Position numbers and translations under genes: made by a program
Shown here: positions 37,385 through 46,478 of the stretch, one piece after another
How positions within the stretch are numbered: the stretch's first letter is position 1
How the letters are laid out: every line of letters starts with the position of its first letter
DNA from: Salinibaculum litoreum
Lineage (GTDB): Archaea; Halobacteriota; Halobacteria; Halobacteriales; Haloarculaceae
Reading direction: 5' to 3'
Length of the DNA: 64,000 nucleotides
Assembly (NCBI GenBank): GCA_009789175.1
Contig: CP046867.1
Span: 62,001-126,000 of the forward strand
The notes under the pieces: generated by a model
Told to the model about the DNA's origin: nothing
Databases searched by the model: none
The model's input: the letters and a program-made list of their open reading frames with translations, nothing else

Positions 37385-37595
37385 TCAGCCGTCGCGGGAC
37401 GGCGCCGTCACCTGCGGGTCATCCCTCGCGTTCGCCCTGAGTTCGGGGTGGGTCTCTCGCATCCAGACGAGCGTGTTGGTGCCCGAGACGAACATCGCCG
37501 CGGCCACGACGTAGAACGCGGCGGTCGTCGAGATGAGGTCGGCGGTCACGCCGATGAGGATGGCGCCGAAGCCGTAGCCGGCGTCGACGACTTCT
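37385..37595 (-). pseudogene. C-terminal fragment of an MFS transporter
   Basis: The minus strand reads DAGYGFGAILIGVTADLIST, TAAFYVVAAAMFVSGTNTLV and WMRETHPELRANARDD before a stop. These are the last two helices of a major facilitator. Homology stops at about 37595, where the polymerase fragment begins on the other strand, so this is a recombination junction. Confidence 0.75.
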
Positions 37596-37599
37596 CGCT

Positions 37600-39133
37600 G
37601 AATCGGTGGCCGGACGTCGACTACCAGCAGCTCGCGAGCCGGTCGACGTACTCGAGCTACGGCCGCGTCGGTCACTCGCCGGCGCGGTACAACGTGCCCG
37701 GCCGAGCGATCATCGACGAGTCGAACACATTCTTCTACGGAGAGACGAACCTCGACGGCGTCCTCGACCTCGTGTCGCGCTCGAAAAAGCCGGTCCAGGA
37801 GTTCGCGTGGGCGTCGATCGGGAACGTCCTCACGGCGATCCAGATCTGCGAGGCCCACGACCGCGGCGTCCTCGTCCCGTGGAACTTCTGGCGCCACGAG
37901 TTCTACCAGCCGATGGGGACGCTCCACGACGCCGACCGTGGCGGCTTCATCTTCGCGCCCGAGGTCGGCCTCCACGAGAACTTCCACGAACTCGACTTCT
38001 CCTCGTTGTATCCGAATATCATCTGTACGCGGAATGTCTCACCCGACGTCATCCGGTGTGACTGCCACAGCGACCGCGAGGACGTTCCTGGGCTCGGATA
38101 CTCGATCTGCGACGACTGCGGCTACCTCGTCGACATCCTACAGCCGATCATCGACGCTCGCGATGAGATCAAGGCGGCTATCCGTCGCGAGAAGGAACGG
38201 GACGATCCCGACGAAGACAGACTCGCGGAACTCGAGGGGCGGTCGGGAGCGCTGAAGTGGATTCTCGTCGCCTGCTTCGGCTATCAAGGGTTCAGCAACG
38301 CGAAGTTTGGCCGCATCGAGTGCCACGAGGCAATCAACGTGTTCGCTCGCGAGATTCTGTTGACGGCGAAGCAGCGGCCGGAAGCTGACGGCTGGCGCGT
38401 CGTCCACGGGATCGTCGACTCCATCTGGGTGACCCCAGATCCAGACGTTGCCGACGGCAAACGAGAATCACTGGAGTCGTTGGTCACTGCAATCACTGAC
38501 ACCGTCGAGATACGTCTCGAATATGAAACCGAGTACGAGTGGGTAGCGTTCGTGCCCCAGCACGAGAGCGACGCCGGCGCGTTGACGAAATATTTCGGGA
38601 AGATTGCGGGCGAGGATGAGTTCAAGATACGCAGCATCGAAGCCCGACAACGGTCCACGCCCGAGTTCATCAAAGACATCCAGCACGACTGTCTCGAGAT
38701 TATCGGACGAACACACTCTCCGGATGGGGTCATCAATCGGTTGAAACGGGCGATTTCGGAGCTTCACGCTGGCGACGTTGATCCTGACCGACTTGTCGAA
38801 CGGAACCGTGTTTCCAAGCCTGTCGAGGCGTACACGCAGTACACCCATAACGTGGCGGCGCTAAAGCGGGCTCGAGACCAGGACCTCGCTGTCCTCCCGG
38901 GACAGGACATCGAGTACGAGATCGTCGATGACGAGAAGACCTCGCGAGAATGAGTCGCGTTGGCTCACGAAGAGATCGAGTCGTACGATACCTCGTACTA
39001 CGAGATGCAACTCGTCAGAGCTGTCGAGAGTTTGCTGGCACCGCTTGGCTGGGATCGGACAGAGATTCGTCGAGAACTCACGGAGACGCAGGTGCGGGAG
39101 TTGACGGCGTACACGAACACAGACTCGAGGTAA
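37600..39133 (+). pseudogene. polB: 5'-truncated family B DNA polymerase with in-frame stop
   Basis: The palm and thumb are present: motif A ELDFSSLYPNIICTRNVSP, motif B region ILVACFGYQGFSNAKFGRIE and motif C HGIVDSIWVT. The exonuclease half is missing; coding begins near RSTYSSYGRVGHSPARYNVP. An in-frame TGA at 38951-38953 precedes a further 60 codons in the same frame (VALAHEEIESYDTSYYEMQL to TAYTNTDSR), the natural C-terminus. It resembles haloarchaeal plasmid PolB and lies next to the second origin-like block. Confidence 0.85.
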
Positions 39134-39328
39134 ATAATCGAAAAGACATATTGTGAGCTGGAATCCTCTCTAAAAGACTCATACTCTGAGATTTTGGCAT
39201 CTTGGCTGGAGGAGTCGGGCATAAGAGGAATAATATTAAAATTCTTCGCTCAGCTTCATTCAAAATGACTCAAGTAAACGTAAAGCCGCTCATGGGGGTT
39301 GTTTATACACCCCGTCAAATGGGTATAT

Positions 39329-39694
39329 ATGGGACTTGGCGACCTCGTAGACTTCGACCCGTGGGACGAACCGGACAAAGAGGACTGTCGTGCGGTAGAT
39401 GAGAACCTCTTGACCACATTACTTGTGAGTCAGGTTGATGGCCTTCGTCCTGTAGAGGCATCAGTTGAGTTCACTGACATCCGGCAAACTGCCCGGTGGT
39501 ACTTAGCGTTCGAAATCAGGGGGTGGGAATCACGACGGCGGAAGTTCGCGCAGAAGAAAGTCGCCGAACAGAGCGGTAAGAAGCTCTCGGCGGTCCAAGG
39601 TAAAGTCCGAGATGTATATGCTGCTAAGGCTGGCCGAAAGTCAGCTCAAGAGCTGTTCGAGGAGGATCTCGAGGCCATAGAACAGGCTTACTAG
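39329..39694 (+). CDS. Hypothetical protein near the second origin
   Basis: From the ATG at 39329 (MGLGDLVDFDPWDEPDKEDC) the protein is 121 residues. It is charged, with a helical C-terminal half (KKVAEQSGKKLSAVQGKVRD). A TATA-like gtttatacacc is about 25 bp upstream, fitting a leaderless transcript. It is not recognised; small proteins of this kind are common beside haloarchaeal plasmid origins. Confidence 0.55.
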   Translation: MGLGDLVDFDPWDEPDKEDCRAVDENLLTTLLVSQVDGLRPVEASVEFTDIRQTARWYLAFEIRGWESRRRKFAQKKVAEQSGKKLSAVQGKVRDVYAAKAGRKSAQELFEEDLEAIEQAY

Positions 39695-39722
39695 AGCCAT
39701 CTCAACGCCCAATAGCATAATT

Positions 39723-40019
39723 ATGTCTACAGGTACCACCCGAGGATCTAAGGCAAGAGCTCATCGTGAGGCACAACAGCGAGATCTTCGCGAGTACTTC
39801 AGTCGTGGCGAGATGATCGAAATTTATATCCAGACCCCAGCAAGTGAAAACGGTGGAGAAGAAGCCGTCGCAGTCTACTCGCGTAGTCAAGTCCAAGATG
39901 CACGCGTGTTCATCGATCCGGGTCTGCACGAGCTTCATCGAGGCTGCTGCATACGGTGCCGGATTCGCTACTGTGCCGACAATTTCCTGAAAGCGCTTGC
40001 TGTCTACTGGATTGACTAG
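39723..40019 (+). CDS. Hypothetical protein near the second origin
   Basis: The 98-residue protein begins MSTGTTRGSKARAHREAQQR. A basic helix precedes a small domain with EMIEIYIQTPASENGGEEAV and a Cys-rich end (GCCIRCRIRYCADNF). The tail reads differently from the front, so a frameshift near residue 75 is possible. It is 28 bp downstream of the previous gene, so probably co-transcribed. Function unknown. Confidence 0.45.
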   Translation: MSTGTTRGSKARAHREAQQRDLREYFSRGEMIEIYIQTPASENGGEEAVAVYSRSQVQDARVFIDPGLHELHRGCCIRCRIRYCADNFLKALAVYWID

Positions 40020-40118
40020 TTCAGCTCAACCTCGATAACTCACCTACCGATTCGGCCGCTGAAGAGATACTCGCAGGTTGATGTAGGAATTGACGGCATT
40101 CGTGAACACGGAGAACGG

Positions 40119-40160
40119 TTAACCAACACAACAGTTGTTCGGAGTGGATTTGTTGGTTAA
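40119..40160. repeat. TTAACCAACA inverted-repeat element, copy c
   Basis: The arms ttaaccaaca (40119-40128) and tgttggttaa (40151-40160) are 22 bp apart. It stands just before the iteron block. Confidence 0.8.
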
Positions 40161-40182
40161 CCACGATCCCCACAAGGCCGAA

Positions 40183-41160
40183 CCCCCACACCCCGTGTGC
40201 GAGATGAAATCAGGAAGACGACGGGAGGGAGTGGTGAGGAAGAGAGTCCACGAGACACCAGAAATCCACGATATCACGGAGAAGAGAACGCAAGGACAAC
40301 AATATCGAGATAAGCTATGCTTCGAGGGAACCTTTATATAGCCACTCTGTCAACCAAAGCCGCACTAGAACTGGAGCCGGTCGAAACGAAACAGTACGTT
40401 TCGTGATACGACCGGTCCTTTGCCACCTCGAGGTTGGATTTCATCGTCTGTTCTACGGCTTCTCGTGTACTCTCTGGCTGAATCCCGCGTTTCCCGAGTG
40501 ATTCACTTCTACCTACCCTCTCGTCAAATTCATATCGCACACGGGGTGTGGGGGTGACCTACCGGCGAGATCTCGTCCCACACGAGATTGTCGAAGGAAT
40601 TTGTTCGGTACTATCCTGATAGAGACTACGTCTGATTTTTCATCTTGCACACGGGGGGTACCTCCAGCTAGCTCCTCTGAACTGCCTCGGCATCGACGGC
40701 TGTTCGATGGGCGTTCCGAGATTTCATATCGCACACGGGGTGTCTCCCATCGAATCATCAGTGAATTCATCTCTCACACGGGGCCTCCCTCGAGGTGAGA
40801 TCGAAATCATCTCGCACACGGGAGGTACTGACTCAACGCCATCACCAAATTCACATCGCACACGGGGTGTGATATATGATATTCTCGTCGTTAATGCCAT
40901 TGCATTGGGATGTGGATGTCGTGGAGAAACGACGGAAACGTGGGGTGGGTGATCCGAGGCTTCCTTGTACTCCCCTCCAACTATCAACCCGGACCGGGTC
41001 ACGAAACGACGGAAACGTGGGGGGTGTGATTTCCTCAACCGTGGCTTCATTCTCTCCACCGACATTGAGTTACGTCGGAAACGTAAGAGTGGGCATCTTC
41101 ACTCTCCGAGTTTTATCAGTCTGCGTCGGTTGGACCCGTTCACACTGCGGGGTGTGGGGT
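40183..41160. other. Second origin-like region with iterons, no initiator gene adjacent
   Basis: Six direct copies of a motif close to ttcatatcgcacacggggtg start at about 40529, 40639, 40723, 40766, 40806 and 40850. One inverted copy lies at 40183-40210. A second repeat family, acgaaacgacggaaacgtgg with a G-run, is at 40924-40952 and 41001-41029, with a weaker copy at 41069-41094. A partial motif is at 41138-41158. G-runs next to a conserved box are typical of Orc1/Cdc6 binding sites. The 320 bp between the inverted and the direct copies includes ctttatatag (40331-40340). No coding frame is convincing here. Confidence 0.75.
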
Positions 41161-41219
41161 GTCCTCTGCTATGCTGCTAAATGAGCTGTCCCAAACACCC
41201 GGCTACGGTCCACCTTCGT

Positions 41220-41534
41220 CTATTCATCGGGACTGACGGGACCTTTATACTGGGAACGCACCTTCTCTCCTTCTCGCCACTGCCAGTAGTAGCGGTTGTC
41301 GTTGATCTCCTTAATCGTCGCCTTCGCCGGAACGCCATCAGGAAGATCCTCTGGTCGCTCTTCGACCTCCTTCTCCTCCTCGTTTTCAGCTAGCCGTGCC
41401 CCCCGCTCGCGATGCTCAGCAAGCTCCTCGGCGAATCGAGCGACTTGTCGGAGTACCTCCGGGGATTGCTCATCAAGCTTGGAAGCAATGTCTGCTGGGA
41501 CTTCTCGAGGTGGGTCTGGTGGAGAATAGGACAT
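41220..41534 (-). CDS. Small plasmid protein (DUF6788-like)
   Basis: From the ATG at 41534 (MSYSPPDPPREVPADIASKL) the protein is 104 residues. It has a helical middle (QVARFAEELAEHRERGARL) and a short C-terminal beta domain (ATIKEINDNRYYWQWREGEK, SQYKGPVSPDE). That end resembles DUF6788 proteins that accompany plasmid genes in haloarchaea. Function unknown. The inverted-repeat element d begins 14 bp before the start codon. Confidence 0.7.
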   Translation of the reverse strand: MSYSPPDPPREVPADIASKLDEQSPEVLRQVARFAEELAEHRERGARLAENEEEKEVEERPEDLPDGVPAKATIKEINDNRYYWQWREGEKVRSQYKGPVSPDE

Positions 41535-41547
41535 GGGGCAGGCTCTG

Positions 41548-41589
41548 TTAACCAACGTTGTTGGGCGATATCTTAGAATTGTTGGTTAA
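41548..41589. repeat. TTAACCAACA inverted-repeat element, copy d
   Basis: The arms ttaaccaacg (41548-41557) and tgttggttaa (41580-41589) are 22 bp apart. It fills the gap between the SWIM gene stop and the start at 41534, where the promoter of the latter must be. Confidence 0.8.
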
Positions 41590-41598
41590 TCCTCTCGT

Positions 41599-42138
41599 CT
41601 ACTCAATCGAGAACTCCTCGATAACCCCAACCGTAGCTTTGAGTTTCCGTCGTCGCTCCTCGCGTTCTTCGATCTCTTGCCTCAGCTTACGAATTTCCGA
41701 TGAAAGCTGTTCAACTACGTCTGACGTTTCCGGGAGACGGCCATCAGGACGAGGGACGTTTCCACTTCGAACTTCGAGATCGGCTCGCCGTAGATGCTTA
41801 CACCCACCGTGTGGATTCCGCTTCGTGAAATCTGGACACGTACACGTCTTACTCGCGATATCGACCTCGTAGATGTTCCCTGATTCCGATTGTACCTCGT
41901 AGATTCCTCCTTTCCGGAGTAACGAGACATCCATCTCTTCGGTTCGCGCTCGCTTTGTGCGGGGCTCGAGTTCCTCCTGAGACGGGTCTTCGCCAATGGT
42001 GGGCTGTTGGACAGCTTCAGTAGGTGTCGAAGCTGCAGGAGCTGATGCTACAACTCCACCATCAGGAGAGTACACCCGCTCTTCGAGTTCTGTTTCGTCT
42101 TCGTCCTGTGTCTCGACGTCGTCAGTTCGTTCGGTCAT
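41599..42138 (-). CDS. SWIM zinc-finger protein
   Basis: The 179-residue protein has an acidic N-terminus, then a SWIM domain (about 88-125). Its CxCx(n)CxH ligands are in KTCTCPDFTKRNPHGGCKHL. A C-terminal coiled coil follows (about 143-175, SSEIRKLRQEIEEREERRRK). SWIM domains bind DNA or proteins and occur in plasmid and transposon proteins. A U-tract/hairpin leader lies upstream of the start. Confidence 0.85.
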   Translation of the reverse strand: MTERTDDVETQDEDETELEERVYSPDGGVVASAPAASTPTEAVQQPTIGEDPSQEELEPRTKRARTEEMDVSLLRKGGIYEVQSESGNIYEVDIASKTCTCPDFTKRNPHGGCKHLRRADLEVRSGNVPRPDGRLPETSDVVEQLSSEIRKLRQEIEEREERRRKLKATVGVIEEFSIE

Positions 42139-42170
42139 GATTTGGCCTGAATCGACGTGACGAGTTCGCG

Positions 42171-42200
42171 CACGCCGTCGCCCTTCGACGGCGTGAAAAA
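42171..42200 (-). promoter_or_regulatory. U-tract/hairpin leader of the SWIM gene
   Basis: On the mRNA strand TTTTT (42200-42196) is followed by a perfect 10-bp hairpin (arms 42186-42195 and 42171-42180, 5-nt loop), then 32 nt to the ATG at 42138. Confidence 0.75.
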
Positions 42201-42270
42201 CCGTTTTTCAACGCACCCAGAACTGGACTAGTTTCGACTGTGACTACTGTTCCAGAGGTTGTCTGAATCG

Positions 42271-43197
42271 TTACTCCTCGAGTGATCCAACGATCTCCTG
42301 AGCGGTGGAACTGATTCGACCGAGGCGCTCTTGAATCGCTTCCAGGTCATCGCCTTGCCATGCAGCGAGATAGAATGCAGATCCGCTCGTGTCGAGTCCG
42401 AAATACCGACCGACGATGTACGCGACGGCTTCTGCTTCGACCTCGCGCTTCGCCCGTTCGGGCTCATCCTCGATATCGAAGTGGAGCAACGCGTGGGCGT
42501 ACTCGTGGATCAGCGTGACAGCGAGATCTGCCTGATTCGTTCGGGCTTTCGCTTCGACGACTGGCTGGAGGTCGTGTAGACTCCGGTACTTACAGACCCC
42601 CTTTGCGTCGCCATGTTCCCAGTCGTTGGCATCGACGATGCGTACCGTCACACCAAGTTCATCAGCTGCCCCTTTGAGCGCTGACACTAGGCCGTCGGCG
42701 TCGCCCATCGCTGCTGTCTCCAGTTCGGGGAGCGGTTCTCCGTCCGTCTGGGAGACGTCGAAGACTGGTGCTGGTTTGAACCCGACGAGGCCTTTCGACC
42801 ATTCGTCCGTTGGCGTCTCGTCGTACTCACAACCGATGTTCTCGTGGTAGCTAGGCGAATTCTCACACTCGGGACATCGCTTGGAGATAATCGGAGCCCA
42901 GATCCAGATGGCCTGTTCACCTTCCTGGACGTGCCGATCGAAGTCGTTCCGCCATGTGTTGTAGCCAGTAACCTTCGTTGCCTCTGGATACTGCAGTTTG
43001 ATGAGGAGTGTATTTCGGTGCGAATAGTCGTGGAAGCGACTCTGGACGTCCAACCACTCCTGGAACTCCTCACTCGCTTGTGCATCGTCAACGTGGTCGA
43101 CGAGGTCGTCGATCCACTCTTCGATGGTACTGTGCATTTCGTCGTGTCGTGTATCGGTTTCCTCGAAGGAGACCGACGAGTCACTGGTCGTAGCCAT
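42271..43197 (-). CDS. ArdC-like ssDNA-binding domain with ImmA/IrrE metallopeptidase domain
   Basis: From the ATG at 43197 (MATTSDSSVSFEETDTRHDE) the protein is 308 residues. The N-terminal part (about 25-145) is ArdC/DUF1738-like (SRFHDYSHRNTLLIKLQYPE, GYNTWRNDFDRHVQEGEQAI) with a Cys pair (RCPECEN). The C-terminal part has the zinc peptidase motif HEYAHALLH (about 234) and a downstream Glu in VEAEAVAYIVG. ArdC proteins protect incoming plasmid DNA from host restriction during transfer, so an anti-defence role is likely. Confidence 0.85.
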   Translation of the reverse strand: MATTSDSSVSFEETDTRHDEMHSTIEEWIDDLVDHVDDAQASEEFQEWLDVQSRFHDYSHRNTLLIKLQYPEATKVTGYNTWRNDFDRHVQEGEQAIWIWAPIISKRCPECENSPSYHENIGCEYDETPTDEWSKGLVGFKPAPVFDVSQTDGEPLPELETAAMGDADGLVSALKGAADELGVTVRIVDANDWEHGDAKGVCKYRSLHDLQPVVEAKARTNQADLAVTLIHEYAHALLHFDIEDEPERAKREVEAEAVAYIVGRYFGLDTSGSAFYLAAWQGDDLEAIQERLGRISSTAQEIVGSLEE

Positions 43198-43242
43198 AAT
43201 TTTCAGCAAACCGAGCTCACGGCGACTGCGTCAGTTCAGATC

Positions 43243-43270
43243 GCGCCGCACCCCTTGGGGGCGCACAAAA
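43243..43270 (-). promoter_or_regulatory. U-tract/hairpin leader of the ArdC-like gene
   Basis: On the mRNA strand TTTTTT (about 43266-43271) is followed by a GC hairpin using ccccaagggg (43251-43260) with flanking gcgc arms and a bulge. Confidence 0.6.
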
Positions 43271-43285
43271 AACTCGCGCTGGCGG

Positions 43286-43633
43286 TCACCGCAAGGCTGC
43301 TTTCTCGTCAGCGAAGCCGACCGCGACGAGATACTCGAGGAACGCGTCGAAGTGATCAACGTCGCTGGGGGTGTCGGTCGCGATGTGTCGCGCCCACTCG
43401 ATAGCCCATTGGAACGCAGGGTCGGTCCCGCCCTTCCCGTGGATGTACCACCACCGACCCGCTTTTAGAACCACGAGTGGATTCGTCGGTGGCTGTTCGC
43501 TCGCGAGCCCACGAGTGATCGTCCGGATCTCCTCGGGAACCTCGCCGGAATCGACCTCCCCTGATTGCGTGTTCGCGACATCGACTGGAATCTCATCAAT
43601 CGAGACATCGTTCGTACTCTGTTGTTGACTCAC
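43286..43633 (-). CDS. Small conserved haloarchaeal plasmid protein
   Basis: The 115-residue protein uses a GTG start at 43633 with gaggtgaact just upstream as a Shine-Dalgarno. It has a disordered acidic N-terminus, then a compact domain (NPLVVLKAGRWWYIHGKGGT, FQWAIEWARHIATDTPSDVD). Function unknown. A hairpin leader (about 43667-43698) precedes it. Confidence 0.7.
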   Translation of the reverse strand: MSQQQSTNDVSIDEIPVDVANTQSGEVDSGEVPEEIRTITRGLASEQPPTNPLVVLKAGRWWYIHGKGGTDPAFQWAIEWARHIATDTPSDVDHFDAFLEYLVAVGFADEKAALR

Positions 43634-43666
43634 AGGAGTTCACCTCAGTGTGAAGGCTCTCCATCG

Positions 43667-43698
43667 AGCCCTCGCCCTCTCCGGGGGCATGAAAAACC
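43667..43698 (-). promoter_or_regulatory. U-tract/hairpin leader of the 43633 gene
   Basis: On the mRNA strand TTTTT is followed by an imperfect hairpin (gccccc with gagggc type arms) about 35 nt before the GTG start. Confidence 0.5.
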
Positions 43699-43715
43699 GT
43701 TCGTGGTTCATGGCG

Positions 43716-44717
43716 TCACGCGGGCGGGAGGTACACGCTCTGCTCGCCGGCGAACTCCTCAAGATTGTTCCGATGACGATGCGCGAAGTAGCAACCATAG
43801 CTGCAGTAGCCACAGATCTTGCCCGTGTCGTACTCAGCGATGTAGGGGCTGCGCCGGGTCATCCAGACGTTCACCCCACATTCAGTACATGCAGCACCAT
43901 CGAGATCGGTCGGTGACGGACCATGATACTCGAGTTCGAGTCCATCCTCTTGGGGCGTCGACTCGGGCCAGACACCGTGTGCCTGCCAGAACTCGCGAAT
44001 CCGGGCAAGGCCATGGCGCACGATCTTTCGAATCGTCATGTGCTCGGCGTCGCGACCGCTGTCGTCCCAGCCGTCCGGCGTCCAGAACTCACCGAACTGC
44101 GCCCCGCGATGGACACCGTTCCAGTCGAGGCCGACGATGTCGGCAGGTGGGTCACCCGTCAGCGTCGGTCGGGTGAGCTGGTCGATTACATCGAGCTGCT
44201 TGGGTGGACTGCCACCGAGAATATGGACACGACGTCCACGCCAATCGCGTGGCTCAGAAAACTCGTGGGCTAATCGATCAGCGTATCCTCGCGAATAGCC
44301 GACGATGAGGTCATCCGGGACAGCGTGAATCGCGGCACGGCACTTTGGGACGATCACGAGGTCGACATCTGGGATGCTCGCCTGAATCTCGCGTGCGGCG
44401 GCCACGTACTCGTCGACGTCGTCGATGTCGTAGGCGTCACCGATCACGCCGACCTGCGGTTCGTACTCGAAAAAGCGCTCGACGTACCGATCCAAATCGG
44501 GATTGCGAAAGTCGTTGTCCAGCATTCCGACTGGCAACTCCAAGTCCGTGTACTGGTGCTGTTGGTAGGTACAGTCCTCACGAAAGCCGGTAAGAAAACC
44601 AAGTCGGAACGCATCAAGCGCGAAGGGGACGCGATGAAGGAACGCTACGTGGTCGGCCTGCCGAGCGGCTGTAATTTCGTCGGCGATGCTGCTGGTCGGA
44701 CGTGCTGAGAGTGCCAT
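43716..44717 (-). CDS. DUF6610-like protein with C-terminal zinc fingers
   Basis: The 333-residue protein has a barrel-like core. It includes VGVIGDAYDIDDVDEYVAAA, VDLVIVPKCRAAIHAVPDDL, RVHILGGSPPKQLDVIDQLT and ADIVGLDWNGVHRGAQFGEF. A zinc-binding tail carries CTECGVNVW and CGYCSYGCYFAHRHR. The core recalls DUF6610 of haloarchaeal plasmids and viruses and, more loosely, TGT-type TIM barrels that handle tRNA or DNA guanine. No function is proven. A hairpin leader and element e lie upstream. Confidence 0.75.
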   Translation of the reverse strand: MALSARPTSSIADEITAARQADHVAFLHRVPFALDAFRLGFLTGFREDCTYQQHQYTDLELPVGMLDNDFRNPDLDRYVERFFEYEPQVGVIGDAYDIDDVDEYVAAAREIQASIPDVDLVIVPKCRAAIHAVPDDLIVGYSRGYADRLAHEFSEPRDWRGRRVHILGGSPPKQLDVIDQLTRPTLTGDPPADIVGLDWNGVHRGAQFGEFWTPDGWDDSGRDAEHMTIRKIVRHGLARIREFWQAHGVWPESTPQEDGLELEYHGPSPTDLDGAACTECGVNVWMTRRSPYIAEYDTGKICGYCSYGCYFAHRHRNNLEEFAGEQSVYLPPA

Positions 44718-44746
44718 CTCGAATCACCCAGAAGATGCAGGGTTGA

Positions 44747-44777
44747 TCGCCCCGCGCCCGCTCTCGGGGCGAGAAAA
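44747..44777 (-). promoter_or_regulatory. U-tract/hairpin leader of the DUF6610-like gene
   Basis: On the mRNA strand TTTTT (44777-44773) is followed by an 8-bp hairpin (arms tcgccccg 44747-44754 / cggggcga 44765-44772), then 29 nt to the ATG. Confidence 0.75.
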
Positions 44778-44797
44778 ACCAGCAGTAGACCCTAATA

Positions 44798-44839
44798 TTA
44801 ACCAACAACAGCAGCTTTGCCGCTCCTGATGTTGGTTAA
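44798..44839. repeat. TTAACCAACA inverted-repeat element, copy e
   Basis: The arms ttaaccaaca (44798-44807) and tgttggttaa (44830-44839) are 22 bp apart. It begins 1 bp after the stop of the upstream gene and ends just before the hairpin leader of the DUF6610-like gene. Confidence 0.8.
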
Positions 44840-44840
44840 C

Positions 44841-45115
44841 TCACCGCTGATATCGTGCCTCAAGTGGTTCGATCTCTCCGGCGTGGACGAGACTCGTCTG
44901 TGAGTCTGCCTCTTCGTGAAGAAGATCGACGAGTGCGAACTGCGCGCAGGCTGTGAACGAGCATTCCTCGTCGAGACACCAGACATCGGCGTAGGCAATG
45001 TCGGTCTGCTCACCAGGTAGATGGGATTCCCGATGCCAAGGCGAGAGTCGCAGTCGTCAGGTGGGCAGATCGGCTCGATACGCGTGAACGTGGGCGTGTC
45101 TTCCATCGAATTCAT
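44841..45115 (-). pseudogene. Frameshifted small Cys-containing plasmid gene
   Basis: The N-terminal frame from the ATG at 45115 reads MNSMEDTPTFTRIEPICPPD. The rest is one base out: SPWHRESHLPGEQTDIAYAD, VWCLDEECSFTACAQFALVD and GEIEPLEARYQR before the stop at 44841. A one-base loss near 45053 explains both halves. The ATG overlaps the stop of the upstream gene (TGATG). Cysteines suggest a zinc site. Function unknown. Confidence 0.7.
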
Positions 45116-45535
45116 CAGTAGGGAGAATAATTCGGGATGATATCGCCGGTCAGGACGCTGCTCTCGACAGCATTGCTCTCGCTACCCTCGAGATCGACGA
45201 TTCGATAGACGGCATCACCGCTCCACTCGCAGTGGTCGCTGGAACACTCCGCGCTTGCGTACGCGCCGTTCTCGTTGTTCATATAAACACTCAGGAGGTC
45301 GAGACGCTCGCTGCAGAAGCGGACACTCTGCCGGAACCTGTACATACCGATAGCCCGTCGCGACGGTGATGTCGTCCTGGTCCACCCCGACGCCGTGGTA
45401 CTCCACGAGTCGGTCTCGGATCGCTGCCCTGAGATCGCCGAGGAGTACATGGTGCATTTCCTCATCGACGGGTAGCACAACGCCGTCGGCGGTTATCGTC
45501 AGCCGGTACGCTGTCGTCTGGGTTGTATCGTCCAT
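45115..45535 (-). pseudogene. Frameshifted small plasmid gene
   Basis: From the ATG at 45535 it reads MDDTTQTTAYRLTITADGVV, VDEEMHHVLLGDLRAAIRDR and VEYHGVGVDQDDITVATGYR. After a one-base shift near 45345 it continues VRFCSERLDLLSVYMNNENG, SSDHCEWSGDAVYRIVDLEG and ends IIPNYSPY. The protein would be about 140 residues. It is in a coupled pair with the next gene. A stub of a paralogue lies at 27454-27534. Confidence 0.7.
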
Positions 45536-45564
45536 TTTGGTCACCTCTGGGGGCACGTTCGCTT

Positions 45565-45595
45565 GCGCCCGCGCCCCTCTCGGGCGCTCAAAAAC
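45565..45595 (-). promoter_or_regulatory. U-tract/hairpin leader of the 45535 gene
   Basis: On the mRNA strand TTTT is followed by a GC hairpin (gcgcccg 45565-45571 or gcgccc 45571-45576 with gggcgc 45582-45587), then acgtgcccccagaggtgacc before the ATG. The aggtga is a good Shine-Dalgarno. Confidence 0.7.
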
Positions 45596-45701
45596 TATCT
45601 CGTGAAGAACCAACAGTGGCCTCTGCTGACCACTCTACCGGATCAGGAGTTTCCCCTACGTACGAATTCTTTTGGAGCTATCGCACGTCCGTTACTACGC
45701 C

Positions 45702-46322
45702 ATGAACGTACTCATCGCTGGATCACACGGCGGGGTCGGACAGCATATTACTGAGGTGCTGAGCGAAAGCGATCACACAGCCCAAGCAATGGTGCGCGAG
45801 AAGTCACAGGTCTCGGAGATGGAGGCCTTTGGCGTCGAGGTGGTCGTCGCGGATCTCACAGAGGACGTATCCCATGCCGTTGACGTAAGCGACGCGATCA
45901 TCTTCGCGGCGGGGTCTGGTGGCGAGGATGTCGAAGGCGTCGATCGAGATGGTGCAATCAGGCTAATCGACGAAGCCGAAAAGCAAGGGGTACCGCGCTT
46001 TGTCATGCTCAGTGCGATTAACGCCGACAAACCTGAGGAGAGCCCCGACGCACTTCGGCCGTATCTCGAAGCCAAACTGGCGGCTGACGAGCATCTCCAA
46101 GAAAGCGATCTAACGTATACGATCGTCCGACCAGGGGAGTTGACCAACGAATCCGCAACCGGGCGGATCGAGGCAGCCCGTCGGGTCGAACGTGGCCAAG
46201 TCACCCGCGCCGACGTTGCCCGCACGCTTGTTACCGCACTCGACACCGAGAATACCTACGGGAAGACCTTCGAGATGATCGAAGGCGACGAACCAATTGA
46301 GAGCGCGCTCGAAACCGTTTGA
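45702..46322 (+). CDS. Atypical short-chain dehydrogenase-like NAD(P)-binding protein
   Basis: From the ATG at 45702 (MNVLIAGSHGGVGQHITEVL) the protein is 206 residues. The dinucleotide-binding loop is AGSHGGVGQ, followed by AMVREKSQ, VVVADLTEDV and IIFAAGSGG, and later LTYTIVRPGEL. This is the NAD(P)H-binding/NmrA-like group (YwnB, HSCARG). It lacks a clear catalytic YxxxK, so it may be a redox sensor or an epimerase-like enzyme. It stands alone on the plus strand within a minus-strand block. Confidence 0.85.
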   Translation: MNVLIAGSHGGVGQHITEVLSESDHTAQAMVREKSQVSEMEAFGVEVVVADLTEDVSHAVDVSDAIIFAAGSGGEDVEGVDRDGAIRLIDEAEKQGVPRFVMLSAINADKPEESPDALRPYLEAKLAADEHLQESDLTYTIVRPGELTNESATGRIEAARRVERGQVTRADVARTLVTALDTENTYGKTFEMIEGDEPIESALETV

Positions 46323-46478
46323 TCAGATCCGCCCTTATCTGGAGCTGGTGCTATGTCCTCTCTGCACACTTCGTCGACTTCCTCACAGCGAACGACATCG
46401 GCGTCTTCCCGGAATTCATCTCGTAGGGACTATTCTATGACACCGTCCGCTACCGAGCAAGTGTACTCCAATTCTCGT

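Noticed and set aside
37385..37987. A 200-residue minus-strand protein over the polB start
   Set aside because: Only its last 65 residues are real (MFS fragment); the rest is the shadow of polB.
40583..41184. Open frames in the iteron block
   Set aside because: They run through the repeats, have unlikely composition and change frame between copies.
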